Shown one piece after another: positions 1 to 9,685 of a stretch of 64,000 nucleotides of DNA (positions are counted from its first letter, which is position 1; every line of letters begins with the position of its first letter). Source of the stretch: JAJTFA01 sp044351265 (GTDB lineage: Bacteria > Bacteroidota > Bacteroidia > UKL13-3); NCBI GenBank assembly GCA_044351265.1, contig JBILGC010000006.1, forward strand, positions 14,822 to 78,821, read 5' to 3'. The position numbers were made by a program, and so were the translations under genes. Under the pieces are notes generated by a model. The model saw only the letters and a program-made list of their open reading frames with translations. It did not search any database and was not told the DNA's origin.

Positions 1-1
1 C

Positions 2-1954
2 TACAAACAGTTTGAGGCCAAAGTTGAGCAGAATGCCGGCTTTTATAAGCAGCGCTCTCAGCAAGAAGCGCTTGATCAAGCAACCATGGATATGTTGCGC
101 GAGCAAACCTGGAACCAGGTTATACAGGAAAATATTTATGCAAAGGAATTTGAGCAACTTGGTATTAAAGTAACCAACGATGAGTTGTTTGAAATGATAC
201 AAGGCGAAAATCCGCACGAGCAAATAAGAACGGCACCTATTTTTCAGAATCCGCAAACAGGTCAGTTTGATCGTTCGCTCGTAATTCGTTTTCTAAAAAA
301 TATCACTGAGTCTACAGATGAGGCAGCCAAAGCACAATGGGTAGCTTTTGAAGATGGACTTGTAAAAGAAGCAGAAGCAAAGAAGTATGCTGTTCTATTT
401 AGGAAAGGTATTTACGCAACATCGCTCGAAGCAAAGTTTGCTTATCAAAATAGAATGAAATCTGCCGATGCAGAGATTGTTGCATTAAATTATTTTTCGG
501 TACCAGATACTACAATTGTTGCAGACGATGCGGAGTTAAAATCATATTTCAAAAAGAACTATGATAAGTACAAGGAAAAAGAAAATATGCGCAAGCTGGA
601 TTTTGTTTTGTTTGATGTAGTTCCAACAACACAGGATAGTACCGATATTAAAAAGTGGGTAGAAGAAAAAACGGTTGAGTTTGCCAATACCACCAATGAT
701 ACATTGTTTGTTGACGCCAATAGCGAAACACCTTTTGATACGCTGGCCCATCCTTTTTCCTTCTATCCTGAAGAAGTGCAGGGACGTTTGTTCCGCGATT
801 CGGTTGGAAGTATTATAGGCCCTGTGTTTAAAGATGGAAAATATAAAGTGTATAAAGTTGCAGGGGTAAAAAGAGACAGCACCTTCCAGATGCGTGCTAG
901 CCACATTTTATTCAAAACAGAAGGGCCTACAAAAGAAGATAGCTTGAAAACCTTGAAGAAGGCTCAGGATGTTATGGCTGAAATAAGACGTGGTGCAGAT
1001 TTTGGTGAAAAAGCAGCCATGTATGGAACTGACGGAACTTCCTCTCGCGGTGGCGATTTAGGATGGTTTGCCGAAGGTCAAATGGTTAAAGAATTTAATG
1101 ATTATGTGAAGCGCGGTAAAAAAGGCGATATGGGCATTGTAAAAACACAATTCGGGATTCATATTGTAAAAATAACTGAAGATAAAACGAATAAAACTGT
1201 TTGTGCGGGCCTATTGGAGCGTGCGGTAAAGCCGAGCCAGAATACTCAAAATAGCGCCTACAACGATGCAAGCCAGTTTGCTGCCTCAGCTCAAAACCCT
1301 GAAGCATTTGAGAAATTTATAACTGAGAAAGGCTTGGCTAAACGCAATGCAGAGGTAAAAGAAAACGATAAAACTCTGGCAGGCTTACCGGAAGCCAGAG
1401 AAGTTATTAGATGGGCATTTAGTGCCAAGAAAGGAAACGTATCAGATGTTTACGCTATCAGCGATAAATTTGTTGTGGCAGTGCTTACCGGAATTAAAGA
1501 AAAGAATAATGCAAATTTTGATGATGTGAAAGAGCGTGTCCTGGCTGATTACAGAAAAGAAAAGAAAGCAGAGCAACTCATAGAAAAAGCAAAAACGGCT
1601 ATGGCCGGTACCACTAATCTAAATGATATTGCTACCAAATTGCAAGTAGCTGTTACTCCTCTTGCCGGTCAAACATTTGAGAATGCAAACATTGCTTACA
1701 TTGGTCCGGATAATTCTTTTGTTGGAACCTTAATGGGAACAAAGACCACAGGAAAAATTGCAGGCCCTGTTAAGGGAGATAATGCAGTTTATGTTTACAC
1801 TGTTTCAAAATTTAATGAAGCACCTGCAACAACCGACTATACACAGTATAAGTCAGAGGCTCAGCAGGCCCTGTCATCCAGAGTAGAGTACGCTTCTTTT
1901 GAAACACTGAAAGACCTGATGAAGGTTAAGGATAATCGTTTCATGTTTTATTAA
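2..1954 (+). CDS. Peptidylprolyl isomerase, PpiD/SurA-like periplasmic folding factor (5' end outside window)
   Basis: Likely a membrane-anchored parvulin-type prolyl isomerase and chaperone that helps fold exported proteins in the periplasm. The frame is open from base 2, so the ATG at 86 is internal and the N-terminal anchor lies upstream of the window. About 650 residues are visible. A SurA-N-like helical region comes first. A parvulin domain follows at roughly bases 890-1190, with ASHILFKT, the GADFGEKAAMYGTDGTSSRGGDLGW stretch seen as GADF then GGDLGWF, and the closing FGIHIVKI. A second, more degenerate parvulin-like region is probable toward the C-terminus, as is usual for Bacteroidota PpiD proteins of about 700 residues. 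The stop lies 1 bp before the start of the hydrolase gene, so the two are probably co-transcribed. The family is clear; PpiD rather than SurA is inferred from the length and the two-part layout. Confidence 0.88.
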   Translation, partial: YKQFEAKVEQNAGFYKQRSQQEALDQATMDMLREQTWNQVIQENIYAKEFEQLGIKVTNDELFEMIQGENPHEQIRTAPIFQNPQTGQFDRSLVIRFLKNITESTDEAAKAQWVAFEDGLVKEAEAKKYAVLFRKGIYATSLEAKFAYQNRMKSADAEIVALNYFSVPDTTIVADDAELKSYFKKNYDKYKEKENMRKLDFVLFDVVPTTQDSTDIKKWVEEKTVEFANTTNDTLFVDANSETPFDTLAHPFSFYPEEVQGRLFRDSVGSIIGPVFKDGKYKVYKVAGVKRDSTFQMRASHILFKTEGPTKEDSLKTLKKAQDVMAEIRRGADFGEKAAMYGTDGTSSRGGDLGWFAEGQMVKEFNDYVKRGKKGDMGIVKTQFGIHIVKITEDKTNKTVCAGLLERAVKPSQNTQNSAYNDASQFAASAQNPEAFEKFITEKGLAKRNAEVKENDKTLAGLPEAREVIRWAFSAKKGNVSDVYAISDKFVVAVLTGIKEKNNANFDDVKERVLADYRKEKKAEQLIEKAKTAMAGTTNLNDIATKLQVAVTPLAGQTFENANIAYIGPDNSFVGTLMGTKTTGKIAGPVKGDNAVYVYTVSKFNEAPATTDYTQYKSEAQQALSSRVEYASFETLKDLMKVKDNRFMFY

Positions 1955-1955
1955 T

Positions 1956-2729
1956 ATGTTGGCCTATCAGGTTTTTGGTACAGGCCCGCAAACCATTGTA
2001 TTACTTCACGGATTTTGTGAAAACAGCACCTGCTTTAACGAGCAGGTGTTTTTATTAAAAGACCGCTTTAAGGTGGTGTGTATTGATTTGCCGGGCTTTG
2101 GTTTTTCTGCCAATGCAGAAGCAAATACTATGGAAGAAATGGCTGATGCTGTTTATGAGCTCATAACCGAGCTACAACTAACCAAACCTGTTTTATTTGG
2201 ACACTCTATGGGAGGTTACGCTGCGCTGGCGCTTGCCAAAAAACATGAGAGCGCATTATGCGGCTTAGGGCTTATTCACTCTACTGCTTTGCCGGATAGC
2301 GAAGAGAGAAAGCAAAAGCGTAACAAGTCTATTGTGTTTATAAAAACAAATGGCACCAAAGCCTATGTAACACCATTTATTCCTCCACTCTTTCATCCGC
2401 AATATGCAAATCAAAAAAGAGTAGATGTGTTAACTCAAGAAGCTGCACAAATTTTACCTGAAGCGCTGATAAGGGCTTTGGAGGCTATGCGCAGCAGGCC
2501 GGATTCAACACAATGGCTCAGGCAAACTGATTTGCCCGTTTGCTTTATTGCCGGAGCACATGATGCAATCATTCCTTTTGCAGATATGGCTTCTCAGGCG
2601 GCATTGTGCAAGCAAGCTTCTTTTTATTTTTTGCAAAACAGCGCACACATGGGTATGATTGAAGAGGCAGAACAATGTAGCCAAAGCATAGCAGATTTTT
2701 GTGCCGGCATAGCACCCGATAAGCAATAA
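1956..2729 (+). CDS. Alpha/beta hydrolase
   Basis: A 257-aa alpha/beta-fold hydrolase; the substrate is unknown. The LLHGF oxyanion-hole segment is at residues 16-20. The nucleophile elbow GHSMGG is at 82-87, making Ser84 the nucleophile. An acidic residue in AGAHDAIIPF and His in NSAHMGM near the C-terminus complete a catalytic triad. There is no signal peptide, so it is cytoplasmic. It begins 1 bp after the PpiD-like gene and ends at a shared bidirectional terminator with metK. It could be an esterase, a haloperoxidase-like enzyme or a MenH-like enzyme. The menaquinone genes in this window are 39 kb away, so context does not settle it. Confidence 0.85.
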   Translation: MLAYQVFGTGPQTIVLLHGFCENSTCFNEQVFLLKDRFKVVCIDLPGFGFSANAEANTMEEMADAVYELITELQLTKPVLFGHSMGGYAALALAKKHESALCGLGLIHSTALPDSEERKQKRNKSIVFIKTNGTKAYVTPFIPPLFHPQYANQKRVDVLTQEAAQILPEALIRALEAMRSRPDSTQWLRQTDLPVCFIAGAHDAIIPFADMASQAALCKQASFYFLQNSAHMGMIEEAEQCSQSIADFCAGIAPDKQ

Positions 2730-2760
2730 AAAAGGCTGCCCTGAATTGGAACAGCCTTTT
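2730..2760. terminator. Bidirectional intrinsic terminator between hydrolase gene and metK
   Basis: A 9-bp perfect stem (AAAAGGCTG at 2730-2738, CAGCCTTTT at 2752-2760) has a 13-nt loop. It lies between convergent genes, and its A-rich and T-rich flanks give a U-tract on either strand. Confidence 0.85.
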
Positions 2761-2778
2761 CAATGTGAGAGGCAAGAA

Positions 2779-4032
2779 TTATTTTAGCTTAAATGCTTTC
2801 TTTACTTTGTCTACGTAATCCAATTTTTCCCAGGTAAATAGTTCAACTTTTTTGCTCATCTTTTTTCCATCAGGGCTGGTAAAAGTTTTGGTTACTACTT
2901 CATTTTTGCGGCCCATGTGTCCGTATGCAGCGGTTTCACTGTAAATAGGGTTGCGCAGTTTTAGGCGTGTTTCAATACCATAAGGAGTCATGTCAAATAT
3001 TTTCTCTACCAGCTTGGCTATTTCTCCATCACTCATTTTAACATTAGCTGTACCATTGGTATTGATATAAATACCCATTGGATCTTTAACGCCAATGGCA
3101 TAGGATACTTGCACAAGCACTTCCGAGCATACACCGGCAGCTACCAGATTTTTAGCGATATGACGTGTAGCATAAGCAGCACTGCGGTCAACTTTGGAAG
3201 GGTCTTTTCCGGAGAAAGCACCACCTCCATGCGCACCTTTACCACCATAAGTATCAACAATAATTTTACGACCGGTAAGTCCGGTATCTCCGTGAGGTCC
3301 GCCAATTACAAATTTGCCTGTGGGGTTAATATGGTATTTAATATTGTTATTGAACAGCTTTGCAAATTTTTTGTATTTAGCCTTTACGCGTGGAATCAAA
3401 ATATTGATGATATCGGCTTTAATTTTCGCTTGCATCTGAGCTTCGGTAGCAAAATCATCATGCTGGGTAGAAACAACAATAGAGTCAATGCGCACCGGTT
3501 GGTTTTTGTCATTATACTCAAGTGTAACCTGTGATTTGGCATCGGGGCGCAGGTATTTAATTTGTTTGTTTTCTCTGCGCAGGGCTGCAAGTTCTATCAG
3601 TATTTTGTGTGCCAAATCGAGTGCAAGCGGCATATAATCATCAGTTTCTGCAGTGGCATAGCCAAACATCATTCCCTGATCACCGGCACCTTGGTCTTGT
3701 TTTTTCTTACGATCAACACCTTGATTTATATCTGCACTTTGCTCGTGGATAGCAGAAAGCACGCCACAGGAGTTTGCCTCAAACATATACTCACTTTTGG
3801 TATAGCCAATTTTCTTGATTACCTCGCGTGCAATGCTTTGCACATCAAGATATGCTTTGGATTTAACTTCGCCTGCCAATACCACCTGGCCGGTTGTTAC
3901 CAGCGTTTCGCAAGCAACTTTTGAATCGGGATCGAAAGCAAGAAAATGATCAATAAGGGCATCCGAAATCTGATCGGCAACTTTGTCGGGGTGCCCTTCA
4001 CTTACCGACTCTGATGTAAATAAATACGACAT
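2779..4032 (-). CDS. metK: S-adenosylmethionine synthetase
   Basis: Makes S-adenosylmethionine from methionine and ATP in the cytoplasm. The 417-aa length is full, slightly longer than the roughly 384 aa of the E. coli enzyme, as usual in Bacteroidota. It has the N-terminal SEGHPDKVADQISDA motif (residues 11-25), the GAGDQGMMFGYA segment, and the P-loop-like GGGAFSGKDPSKVDRSAAY near residue 270. A strong Bacteroidota promoter lies just upstream (4077-4106). The 5' leader of about 38 nt is too short for a SAM riboswitch, so control by one is unlikely. The metH C-terminal part, another methyl-cycle gene, is also in this window but not adjacent. Confidence 0.97.
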   Translation of the reverse strand: MSYLFTSESVSEGHPDKVADQISDALIDHFLAFDPDSKVACETLVTTGQVVLAGEVKSKAYLDVQSIAREVIKKIGYTKSEYMFEANSCGVLSAIHEQSADINQGVDRKKKQDQGAGDQGMMFGYATAETDDYMPLALDLAHKILIELAALRRENKQIKYLRPDAKSQVTLEYNDKNQPVRIDSIVVSTQHDDFATEAQMQAKIKADIINILIPRVKAKYKKFAKLFNNNIKYHINPTGKFVIGGPHGDTGLTGRKIIVDTYGGKGAHGGGAFSGKDPSKVDRSAAYATRHIAKNLVAAGVCSEVLVQVSYAIGVKDPMGIYINTNGTANVKMSDGEIAKLVEKIFDMTPYGIETRLKLRNPIYSETAAYGHMGRKNEVVTKTFTSPDGKKMSKKVELFTWEKLDYVDKVKKAFKLK

Positions 4033-4076
4033 GTTATTTTAGCGTGTTTTAAAATTTAAATAGGATAAAAGCACGG

Positions 4077-4106
4077 CAAAAATACATATTTCAATGAAGT
4101 ATCAAA
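4077..4106 (-). promoter_or_regulatory. metK promoter (Bacteroidota sigma-A type)
   Basis: Read on the minus strand: -33 TTTG (4106-4103), an 18-bp spacer, and -7 TATTTTTG (4084-4077). This matches the Bacteroidota consensus TTTG-N17-23-TAnnTTTG. The expected transcript start is near 4071, leaving about 38 nt before the metK ATG. Confidence 0.75.
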
Positions 4107-4155
4107 GAGTTTGAAAATTAATGCATCACAGCAATGAAAACCCGCTTCACGTATG

Positions 4156-4163
4156 TAACTTTG
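4156..4163 (+). promoter_or_regulatory. Candidate -7 box (TAACTTTG) 4 nt before a start codon
   Basis: The box matches TAnnTTTG exactly and ends 4 nt before the ATG at 4168, so the transcript would be leaderless or nearly so. No TTG is seen at the normal -33 distance, which keeps confidence moderate. Confidence 0.4.
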
Positions 4164-4167
4164 AACC

Positions 4168-4734
4168 ATGCAGGATATTGAGCCACATTTCAGGTGGAGG
4201 GATTTTTACCGCTCTGAAGACGACCGCTTTTCGCCCTTTTACCAAAAGGAATACAGTGAGTTTGAATATACCAATCAGGTATATAATTATTTACTGCATC
4301 CGCAATGGGATTTCTTTGGTTCGCCTACCTTATACATTAAAATCATTTATGCCGATTATCAGCAAGGGTATGCCATTATTGAAATGATTGGCGAGTGGAA
4401 TGATGCCATTACTAATGATATCATGTATCTAAAACGCGATGTGCTGGAAGTGCTTATGGAAAACGGAATAGATAAGTTTATTTTAATAGGCGAAAACGTA
4501 TTGAATTTTCATGCAAGTGATGACAGCTATTATGAAGAGTGGTTTCAGGATATTGAAGAAGGGTGGATTGTTGCACTTAATTTTCAAGAGCATGTGCGTA
4601 CTGAATTTACACAGGCCAATATTGATTACTTTATGATATTTGGCGGAGAGTTGGATCAAATGATATGGAGAAAGCTAAATCCACTTCAATTATATGCACA
4701 AGTGCAGCATACCATGCAACGCAGATTGGGGTAA
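4168..4734 (+). CDS. Conserved hypothetical protein, cytoplasmic
   Basis: A 188-aa soluble acidic protein, rich in aromatic residues and in Asp/Glu, with no signal peptide or membrane segment. I do not recognise a named domain. It alternates short predicted strands and helices (for example the TLYIKIIYADYQQGYAIIEMI region near 55-75) and ends in a basic tail. It is divergent from metK and sits alone before uvrA. The coding character is good: the whole frame is open and composition matches its neighbours. The ATG at 4168 was chosen over a longer overlapping frame starting at 4121. I think homologues occur across Bacteroidota, but that is from memory and not checked here. Confidence 0.75.
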   Translation: MQDIEPHFRWRDFYRSEDDRFSPFYQKEYSEFEYTNQVYNYLLHPQWDFFGSPTLYIKIIYADYQQGYAIIEMIGEWNDAITNDIMYLKRDVLEVLMENGIDKFILIGENVLNFHASDDSYYEEWFQDIEEGWIVALNFQEHVRTEFTQANIDYFMIFGGELDQMIWRKLNPLQLYAQVQHTMQRRLG

Positions 4735-4883
4735 GATATAACGATTATCGAATGCACAGATCAAATTCTTTCACTCACAATCAGCAACAAATACTTTTTC
4801 GTAAACAATAATTGCTGCTTTGAGTTGATTCGGTAATGTCCTATCATTGTTTTAAAGCTTCCTAAAAGGTACTAAAGGTTAAT

Positions 4884-7757
4884 ATGGCAAAGGCAAAACA
4901 GGCACTAAATTCAGCGTTACAAAGAACCGAAGAGGAATATATTGATGTATTGGGTGCGCGTGAGCATAACCTGAAAAATATTGATGTACGCATTCCAAGA
5001 AATAAACTGGTTACCATAACCGGATTAAGCGGAAGCGGTAAGTCTTCCTTGGCATTTGATACCATTTTTGCCGAAGGTCAGCGGAGGTATATGGAAAGTT
5101 TTAGTGCCTACGCCCGCCAGTTTATTGGCAATATGGAGCGGCCCGATGTAGATAAAATTAATGGCCTATCGCCTGTAATTTCTATCGAGCAAAAAACGGT
5201 AAATAAAAATCCGCGTTCAACTGTTGGCACCATAACCGAGATTTATGATTTTATGCGCTTACTGTTTGCGCGCGTAGCCGATGCATACAGTTATGTTAGC
5301 GGAGAGAAGATGATTAAAATGACGGAGGAGCAAATTATTACTAGCATTATTCAGCGATTTGAAAATAAAAAAATTTCCATACTTGCTCCACTTATTAAAG
5401 GCAGAAAAGGTCATTACCGAGAGCTGTTTGAACAAATACGCAAACAGGGTTTCACCAAGGTTCGTTTAGATGGAGAACTAAAAGATTTAGTACCGAAAAT
5501 GCAGGCTGACCGCTATAAAATTCATGATATTGAGGTGCTGATTGACCGCATAGAGCCAAGAAAAGATGCGCGTTTCAGAATTGGCGAGAGTGTACGCAGC
5601 GCTTTAAAAGCAGGCAAAGGCACAATGGTTTTGCTGGAGGGCGAAGGCAAATCGGAGAAGGCATTTCACTTCAGCAAATTTTTAATGGACCCCAAAAGTG
5701 GTATCAGTTATGATGAGCCACAACCCAACACGTTTTCTTTTAACTCTCCTTACGGAGCTTGCATTAAATGTGATGGTTTGGGTGTGGTGAGTGCGTTGGA
5801 TGAACACAATATTATTCCGGATAAAACTTTAAGCATAAACAAAGGCGCTATTGTTCCTCTTGGCGAACCGCGTGATAACTGGACTTTTTTGCAGCTGCGA
5901 GAGTTGGCCAAAAAATATAAATTCAGTTTTGCCGACCCGGTAGAGAAAATAAAACGCGAAGCACTAGATGTTATTTTACACGGAAGCGAAGAACCTATTG
6001 TGGTGCCCTATACTTATAACAGTGGCTATACACAAAATTTTAGTTCAAACTGGGAAGGGTTGATTCCTTTTATTACACGCCATTATCATGCCCGCAGCTC
6101 AGATAGTGTGGTGCGTTGGGCCGAGGAGTTTATGACCATAGATAAATGCTCGGATTGTGGTGGTGCGCGTTTAAAACAAGAAGCACTGCACTATAAAATA
6201 GGTGATAGAAATATAGCAGAGCTGGCTGGATTAGAAATAACTGCGCTTGCCGATTGGTTTAATGATGCCGAGAAATATTTGGATGAGAAACAGCAAAAAA
6301 TCGCAACAGAAATTTTAAAAGAAATAAGAAGTAGAATAAAATTTTTACTGGGTGTGGGCATAGATTATCTTACCCTAAATTCTCCTGCACGCACGTTAAG
6401 CGGTGGTGAAGCACAACGAATCAGGTTGGCTACACAAATAGGTTCTCAATTGGTGGGAGTGCTCTATATATTGGATGAGCCTAGCATAGGTCTGCACCAG
6501 CGGGATAATAATAGATTAATAGACTCTCTGAAAGAATTGCGGGATGTAGGCAACAGTGTAATAGTTGTAGAGCATGATAAGGATATGATGGCTGAGAGTG
6601 ATTTTATTCTGGATTTAGGTTATGGCGCAGGTATACATGGCGGACATATTGCTGCACAGGGAACTTTAGCCGATATTATGAAAGCAGATTCTCTTACTGC
6701 ACAATACCTAAATGGAAAAAAAGAAATTGAAGTACCTGCTATACGCAGAAAGGGCAATGGAAAAAAGTTGAACATTACAGGAGCAACGGGTAATAATTTA
6801 AAAAACGTGTCGGCAGAGTTTCCCTTGGGCAAATTTATTTGTGTTAGCGGAGTGAGTGGCAGCGGCAAATCAACACTTATTAATGAAACGCTTTACCCCA
6901 TTCTTCGTCAGCATTTTTATGGTTCACATCAGAAACCGCTTGCTTATAAAAAAGTGACCGGGCTTGAGCACTTGGATAAGGTTATTGAAATTGATCAGAG
7001 TCCAATTGGCCGCACACCAAGAAGCAATCCGGCTACCTATGTTGAAGTATTCAGCGATATAAGAAATTTGTTTGCCAACTTGCCTGAAGCAAAAATACGA
7101 GGCTACAAACCCGGAAGATTTTCATTCAATGTTAAAGGGGGCCGCTGTGAAACATGCCAAGGTGCAGGCATGCGCACCATTGAGATGAATTTTTTGCCTG
7201 ATGTGTATGTTACGTGTGAAACTTGCAACGGCAAACGGTATAATAGAGAAACGCTGGAGGTTCGATATAAAGGTAAAAGCATAAATGACGTGCTGGATAT
7301 GCCCATTGAAGAAGCGGTTGTATTTTTTGAAAACACGCCCCATATTCTCAGAAAAATTGAAACCCTACATCAAGTAGGTTTGGGATATATAACGCTTGGG
7401 CAGCAAAGTACCACACTTAGCGGGGGTGAGGCTCAGCGGGTAAAACTGGCAACTGAATTGAGCAAGCGCGACACAGGAAATACTTTTTATATTTTAGATG
7501 AGCCAACCACCGGCTTGCATTTTGAGGATGTACGCGTATTGCTTGATGTATTGCAAAAACTGGTTGAAAAAGGCAATACCGTTTTGGTAATTGAGCACAA
7601 TATGGATGTGATAAAAGTTGCAGACCATTTAATTGATCTTGGACCTGAAGGAGGCAAATATGGCGGTGAAATTTTATGCGAAGGTACACCGGAAGATATT
7701 TGCAAAAACAAGCGCAGCCATACCGGAAAATTTTTAAAGAAAGAACTGGGAATATAA
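4884..7757 (+). CDS. uvrA: Excinuclease ABC subunit A
   Basis: The damage-recognition ATPase of nucleotide excision repair, which loads UvrB on DNA. At 957 aa it is full length. There are two ABC modules: Walker A GLSGSGKS at residues 47-54 and GVSGSGKS near 655. Signature sequences LSGGEAQRIRLA and LSGGEAQRVKLA are followed by ILDEPSIGLHQRD and ILDEPTTGLHFED. Zinc-binding cysteine pairs are present: CIKC with CSDC in the first half, and CETCQGAG with CETCNG near residue 754 on. It is monocistronic by layout, with no uvrB in the window. Confidence 0.98.
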   Translation: MAKAKQALNSALQRTEEEYIDVLGAREHNLKNIDVRIPRNKLVTITGLSGSGKSSLAFDTIFAEGQRRYMESFSAYARQFIGNMERPDVDKINGLSPVISIEQKTVNKNPRSTVGTITEIYDFMRLLFARVADAYSYVSGEKMIKMTEEQIITSIIQRFENKKISILAPLIKGRKGHYRELFEQIRKQGFTKVRLDGELKDLVPKMQADRYKIHDIEVLIDRIEPRKDARFRIGESVRSALKAGKGTMVLLEGEGKSEKAFHFSKFLMDPKSGISYDEPQPNTFSFNSPYGACIKCDGLGVVSALDEHNIIPDKTLSINKGAIVPLGEPRDNWTFLQLRELAKKYKFSFADPVEKIKREALDVILHGSEEPIVVPYTYNSGYTQNFSSNWEGLIPFITRHYHARSSDSVVRWAEEFMTIDKCSDCGGARLKQEALHYKIGDRNIAELAGLEITALADWFNDAEKYLDEKQQKIATEILKEIRSRIKFLLGVGIDYLTLNSPARTLSGGEAQRIRLATQIGSQLVGVLYILDEPSIGLHQRDNNRLIDSLKELRDVGNSVIVVEHDKDMMAESDFILDLGYGAGIHGGHIAAQGTLADIMKADSLTAQYLNGKKEIEVPAIRRKGNGKKLNITGATGNNLKNVSAEFPLGKFICVSGVSGSGKSTLINETLYPILRQHFYGSHQKPLAYKKVTGLEHLDKVIEIDQSPIGRTPRSNPATYVEVFSDIRNLFANLPEAKIRGYKPGRFSFNVKGGRCETCQGAGMRTIEMNFLPDVYVTCETCNGKRYNRETLEVRYKGKSINDVLDMPIEEAVVFFENTPHILRKIETLHQVGLGYITLGQQSTTLSGGEAQRVKLATELSKRDTGNTFYILDEPTTGLHFEDVRVLLDVLQKLVEKGNTVLVIEHNMDVIKVADHLIDLGPEGGKYGGEILCEGTPEDICKNKRSHTGKFLKKELGI

Positions 7758-7807
7758 ATGAAGCGCTTCAAGGGTTTGAGATAATCAATTATACTTTTCG
7801 CAAACGC

Positions 7808-8395
7808 TTACATGGTTGATAAATCATGCACATCATCATCAATAAATATTCGCTTATACCATTCATGAGTTGTGTTTTTTAATCGTGTAAAACTATCAAT
7901 TAGGTGTTTGTTTTTGGTGCGGTAACCAAATGCAGGAATAAATTCTGCATACACAATGATGTTGCTACCATTGGTTAATAAAAACCCAACACAATAGCTG
8001 TATTCAATTAACCAACTGCTATGCTCCAATATTCTTGATGTCTTTGCCCTGTCTTTTGAAATACGCAGGTGTTGTATGTCTTCTATAACAAGGGTAATGT
8101 TTTTATCATGTTCGGTAATGGTAATGCCCGTAGAGGAAATAAGCATAGAACCTGTTTTGGTAAAAGTGCGCAAGTATTTTTTTTCTAAGCGGTATCCAAT
8201 AATATAAACCACCAATGCAAGCAAGCTAAACAACAAAATGGCATCATCATCATATTCCGATAACATTATACCCAAACAAACAATAGCAATAACCAACGCA
8301 CCAAATGCGCTTGCATATAATCGCCATTTTTTTACCGGAACAGTTGCCGGTGCCAGTAGGTTATAGCCAACAGGTTCTGTAAAAAGCTGTTTCAT
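7808..8395 (-). CDS. Hypothetical membrane protein with a PH-like soluble tail
   Basis: A 195-aa protein with two adjacent hydrophobic segments (about residues 28-46 and 52-68) and then a soluble C-terminal domain of about 120 residues rich in beta strands. The layout resembles small bacterial PH-domain membrane proteins, but the match is by shape only and no diagnostic motif is visible. It lies convergent to uvrA and divergent from fbaB. Function unknown. Confidence 0.65.
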   Translation of the reverse strand: MKQLFTEPVGYNLLAPATVPVKKWRLYASAFGALVIAIVCLGIMLSEYDDDAILLFSLLALVVYIIGYRLEKKYLRTFTKTGSMLISSTGITITEHDKNITLVIEDIQHLRISKDRAKTSRILEHSSWLIEYSYCVGFLLTNGSNIIVYAEFIPAFGYRTKNKHLIDSFTRLKNTTHEWYKRIFIDDDVHDLSTM

Positions 8396-8520
8396 ATTGC
8401 TTTACTAAAGATATTTTGTAACTATAGATTATTTAATTCAAATTTTCTCAATCAAAAATTTACCCATTTCATTGTCGAGCCATTCAAACAGTTTGATGGT
8501 AGGGGTTTAGAAAAAAAGTT

Positions 8521-8528
8521 TATGTTTG
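8521..8528 (+). promoter_or_regulatory. fbaB -7 box (TATGTTTG)
   Basis: Exact TAnnTTTG match 23 nt upstream of the fbaB ATG. A TTTG lies at 8492-8495 but the 25-bp spacing is longer than usual, so only the -7 box is well supported. Confidence 0.55.
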
Positions 8529-8551
8529 CACACTAAAAATAAACGACTGTT

Positions 8552-9604
8552 ATGAGTAAAACAATTGAATTATTAGGAGATAAGGCCGACAGCCTTTTAA
8601 AACACGAATGTAAAACCATCAGCAAAAATAATATCCATGCACCGGGACCCGATTTTGTTGAACGTATTTTTGGTCCGTCTAATCGCAATCCTCAGGTATT
8701 GAGAAGCCTTCAGGCTTTATACGGAACAGGCCGTTTGGCCAACACCGGTTATCTATCCATTCTTCCGGTAGATCAGGGCATTGAGCATTCTGCAGGAGCC
8801 TCTTTTGCACCTGCTCCCCAATATTTCGACCCGGAAAATATTGTGAAACTGGCCATTGAAGGCGGTTGCAATGCGGTTGCTTCAACTTATGGCGTGTTGG
8901 CATCATGCTCACGCAAGTATGCACACAAAATACCATTCATTGTTAAAATTAACCATAACGAGTTCCTGTCTTATCCAAATAAGTTTGACCAAATTATGTT
9001 TGGTTCGGTGGATGAAGCATGGAATTTAGGCGCTGTTGCTGTTGGCGCCACCATTTATTTTGGTTCAGATGAATCAGCACGTCAAATTCAGGAAGTTGCG
9101 GCAGCATTTGAACGTGCGCATGAATTAGGTATGGCTACCATTTTATGGTGTTATTTGCGCAATGGTTCATTCAAGAAAGACGGGGTAGATTATCATACCT
9201 CAGCAGATTTAACCGGACAAGCGAACCATCTGGGTGTAACAATTCAGGCCGATATTATCAAACAAAAATTACCAAGCAACAACGGGGGTTATACAGCCCT
9301 CAATTTTGGTAAAACCCATGATAAGGTTTATACCGAACTTTCATCCAATCACCCCATTGATTTAACCCGCTATCAGGTAGCCAATTGCTATATGGGTCGT
9401 CAGGGTTTAATCAATTCAGGTGGCGAAAGTAAAGGCGCAAGCGATATGGCTGAAGCTGTTTTCACTGCAGTAGTAAACAAACGTGCCGGTGGACAAGGTT
9501 TAATATCAGGACGCAAGGCATTTCAGAAGCCGTTAAAAGATGGCGTGGCATTGTTAAATGCCATTCAGGATGTTTATTTAGATAATTCTATTACCTTAGC
9601 GTAG
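8552..9604 (+). CDS. fbaB: Class I fructose-bisphosphate aldolase, DhnA/FbaB type
   Basis: Cleaves fructose 1,6-bisphosphate to two triose phosphates through a Schiff base. At 350 aa it is the length of E. coli FbaB. The ADIIKQKLP motif places the Schiff-base lysine at K237, the E. coli position as I recall it. VDQGIEHS near the N-terminus and GAVAVGATIYFGS in the barrel are family hallmarks. It is metal-independent, unlike the class II aldolases. It has its own -7 box and precedes accD by 81 bp in the same direction. Confidence 0.93.
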   Translation: MSKTIELLGDKADSLLKHECKTISKNNIHAPGPDFVERIFGPSNRNPQVLRSLQALYGTGRLANTGYLSILPVDQGIEHSAGASFAPAPQYFDPENIVKLAIEGGCNAVASTYGVLASCSRKYAHKIPFIVKINHNEFLSYPNKFDQIMFGSVDEAWNLGAVAVGATIYFGSDESARQIQEVAAAFERAHELGMATILWCYLRNGSFKKDGVDYHTSADLTGQANHLGVTIQADIIKQKLPSNNGGYTALNFGKTHDKVYTELSSNHPIDLTRYQVANCYMGRQGLINSGGESKGASDMAEAVFTAVVNKRAGGQGLISGRKAFQKPLKDGVALLNAIQDVYLDNSITLA

Positions 9605-9685
9605 TAAATATAAATAGCTTGTGGTTGGTTAGGTTAACTTAATCAACCATTTGCTTTTTACAAGCAAACAATAATTAGCAAAGAA

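Noticed and set aside
4033..4084. A SAM riboswitch upstream of metK
   Set aside because: The predicted leader is only about 38 nt, too short for known SAM aptamers, and no aptamer-like pairing is visible.
7758..7807. Terminator after uvrA
   Set aside because: GAAGCGCTTC is a palindrome without a loop or T-run, too weak to call.
9617..9665. Regulatory hairpin between fbaB and accD
   Set aside because: A 6-bp inner stem with a 16-nt loop and an offset outer pair; too weak to distinguish from chance.
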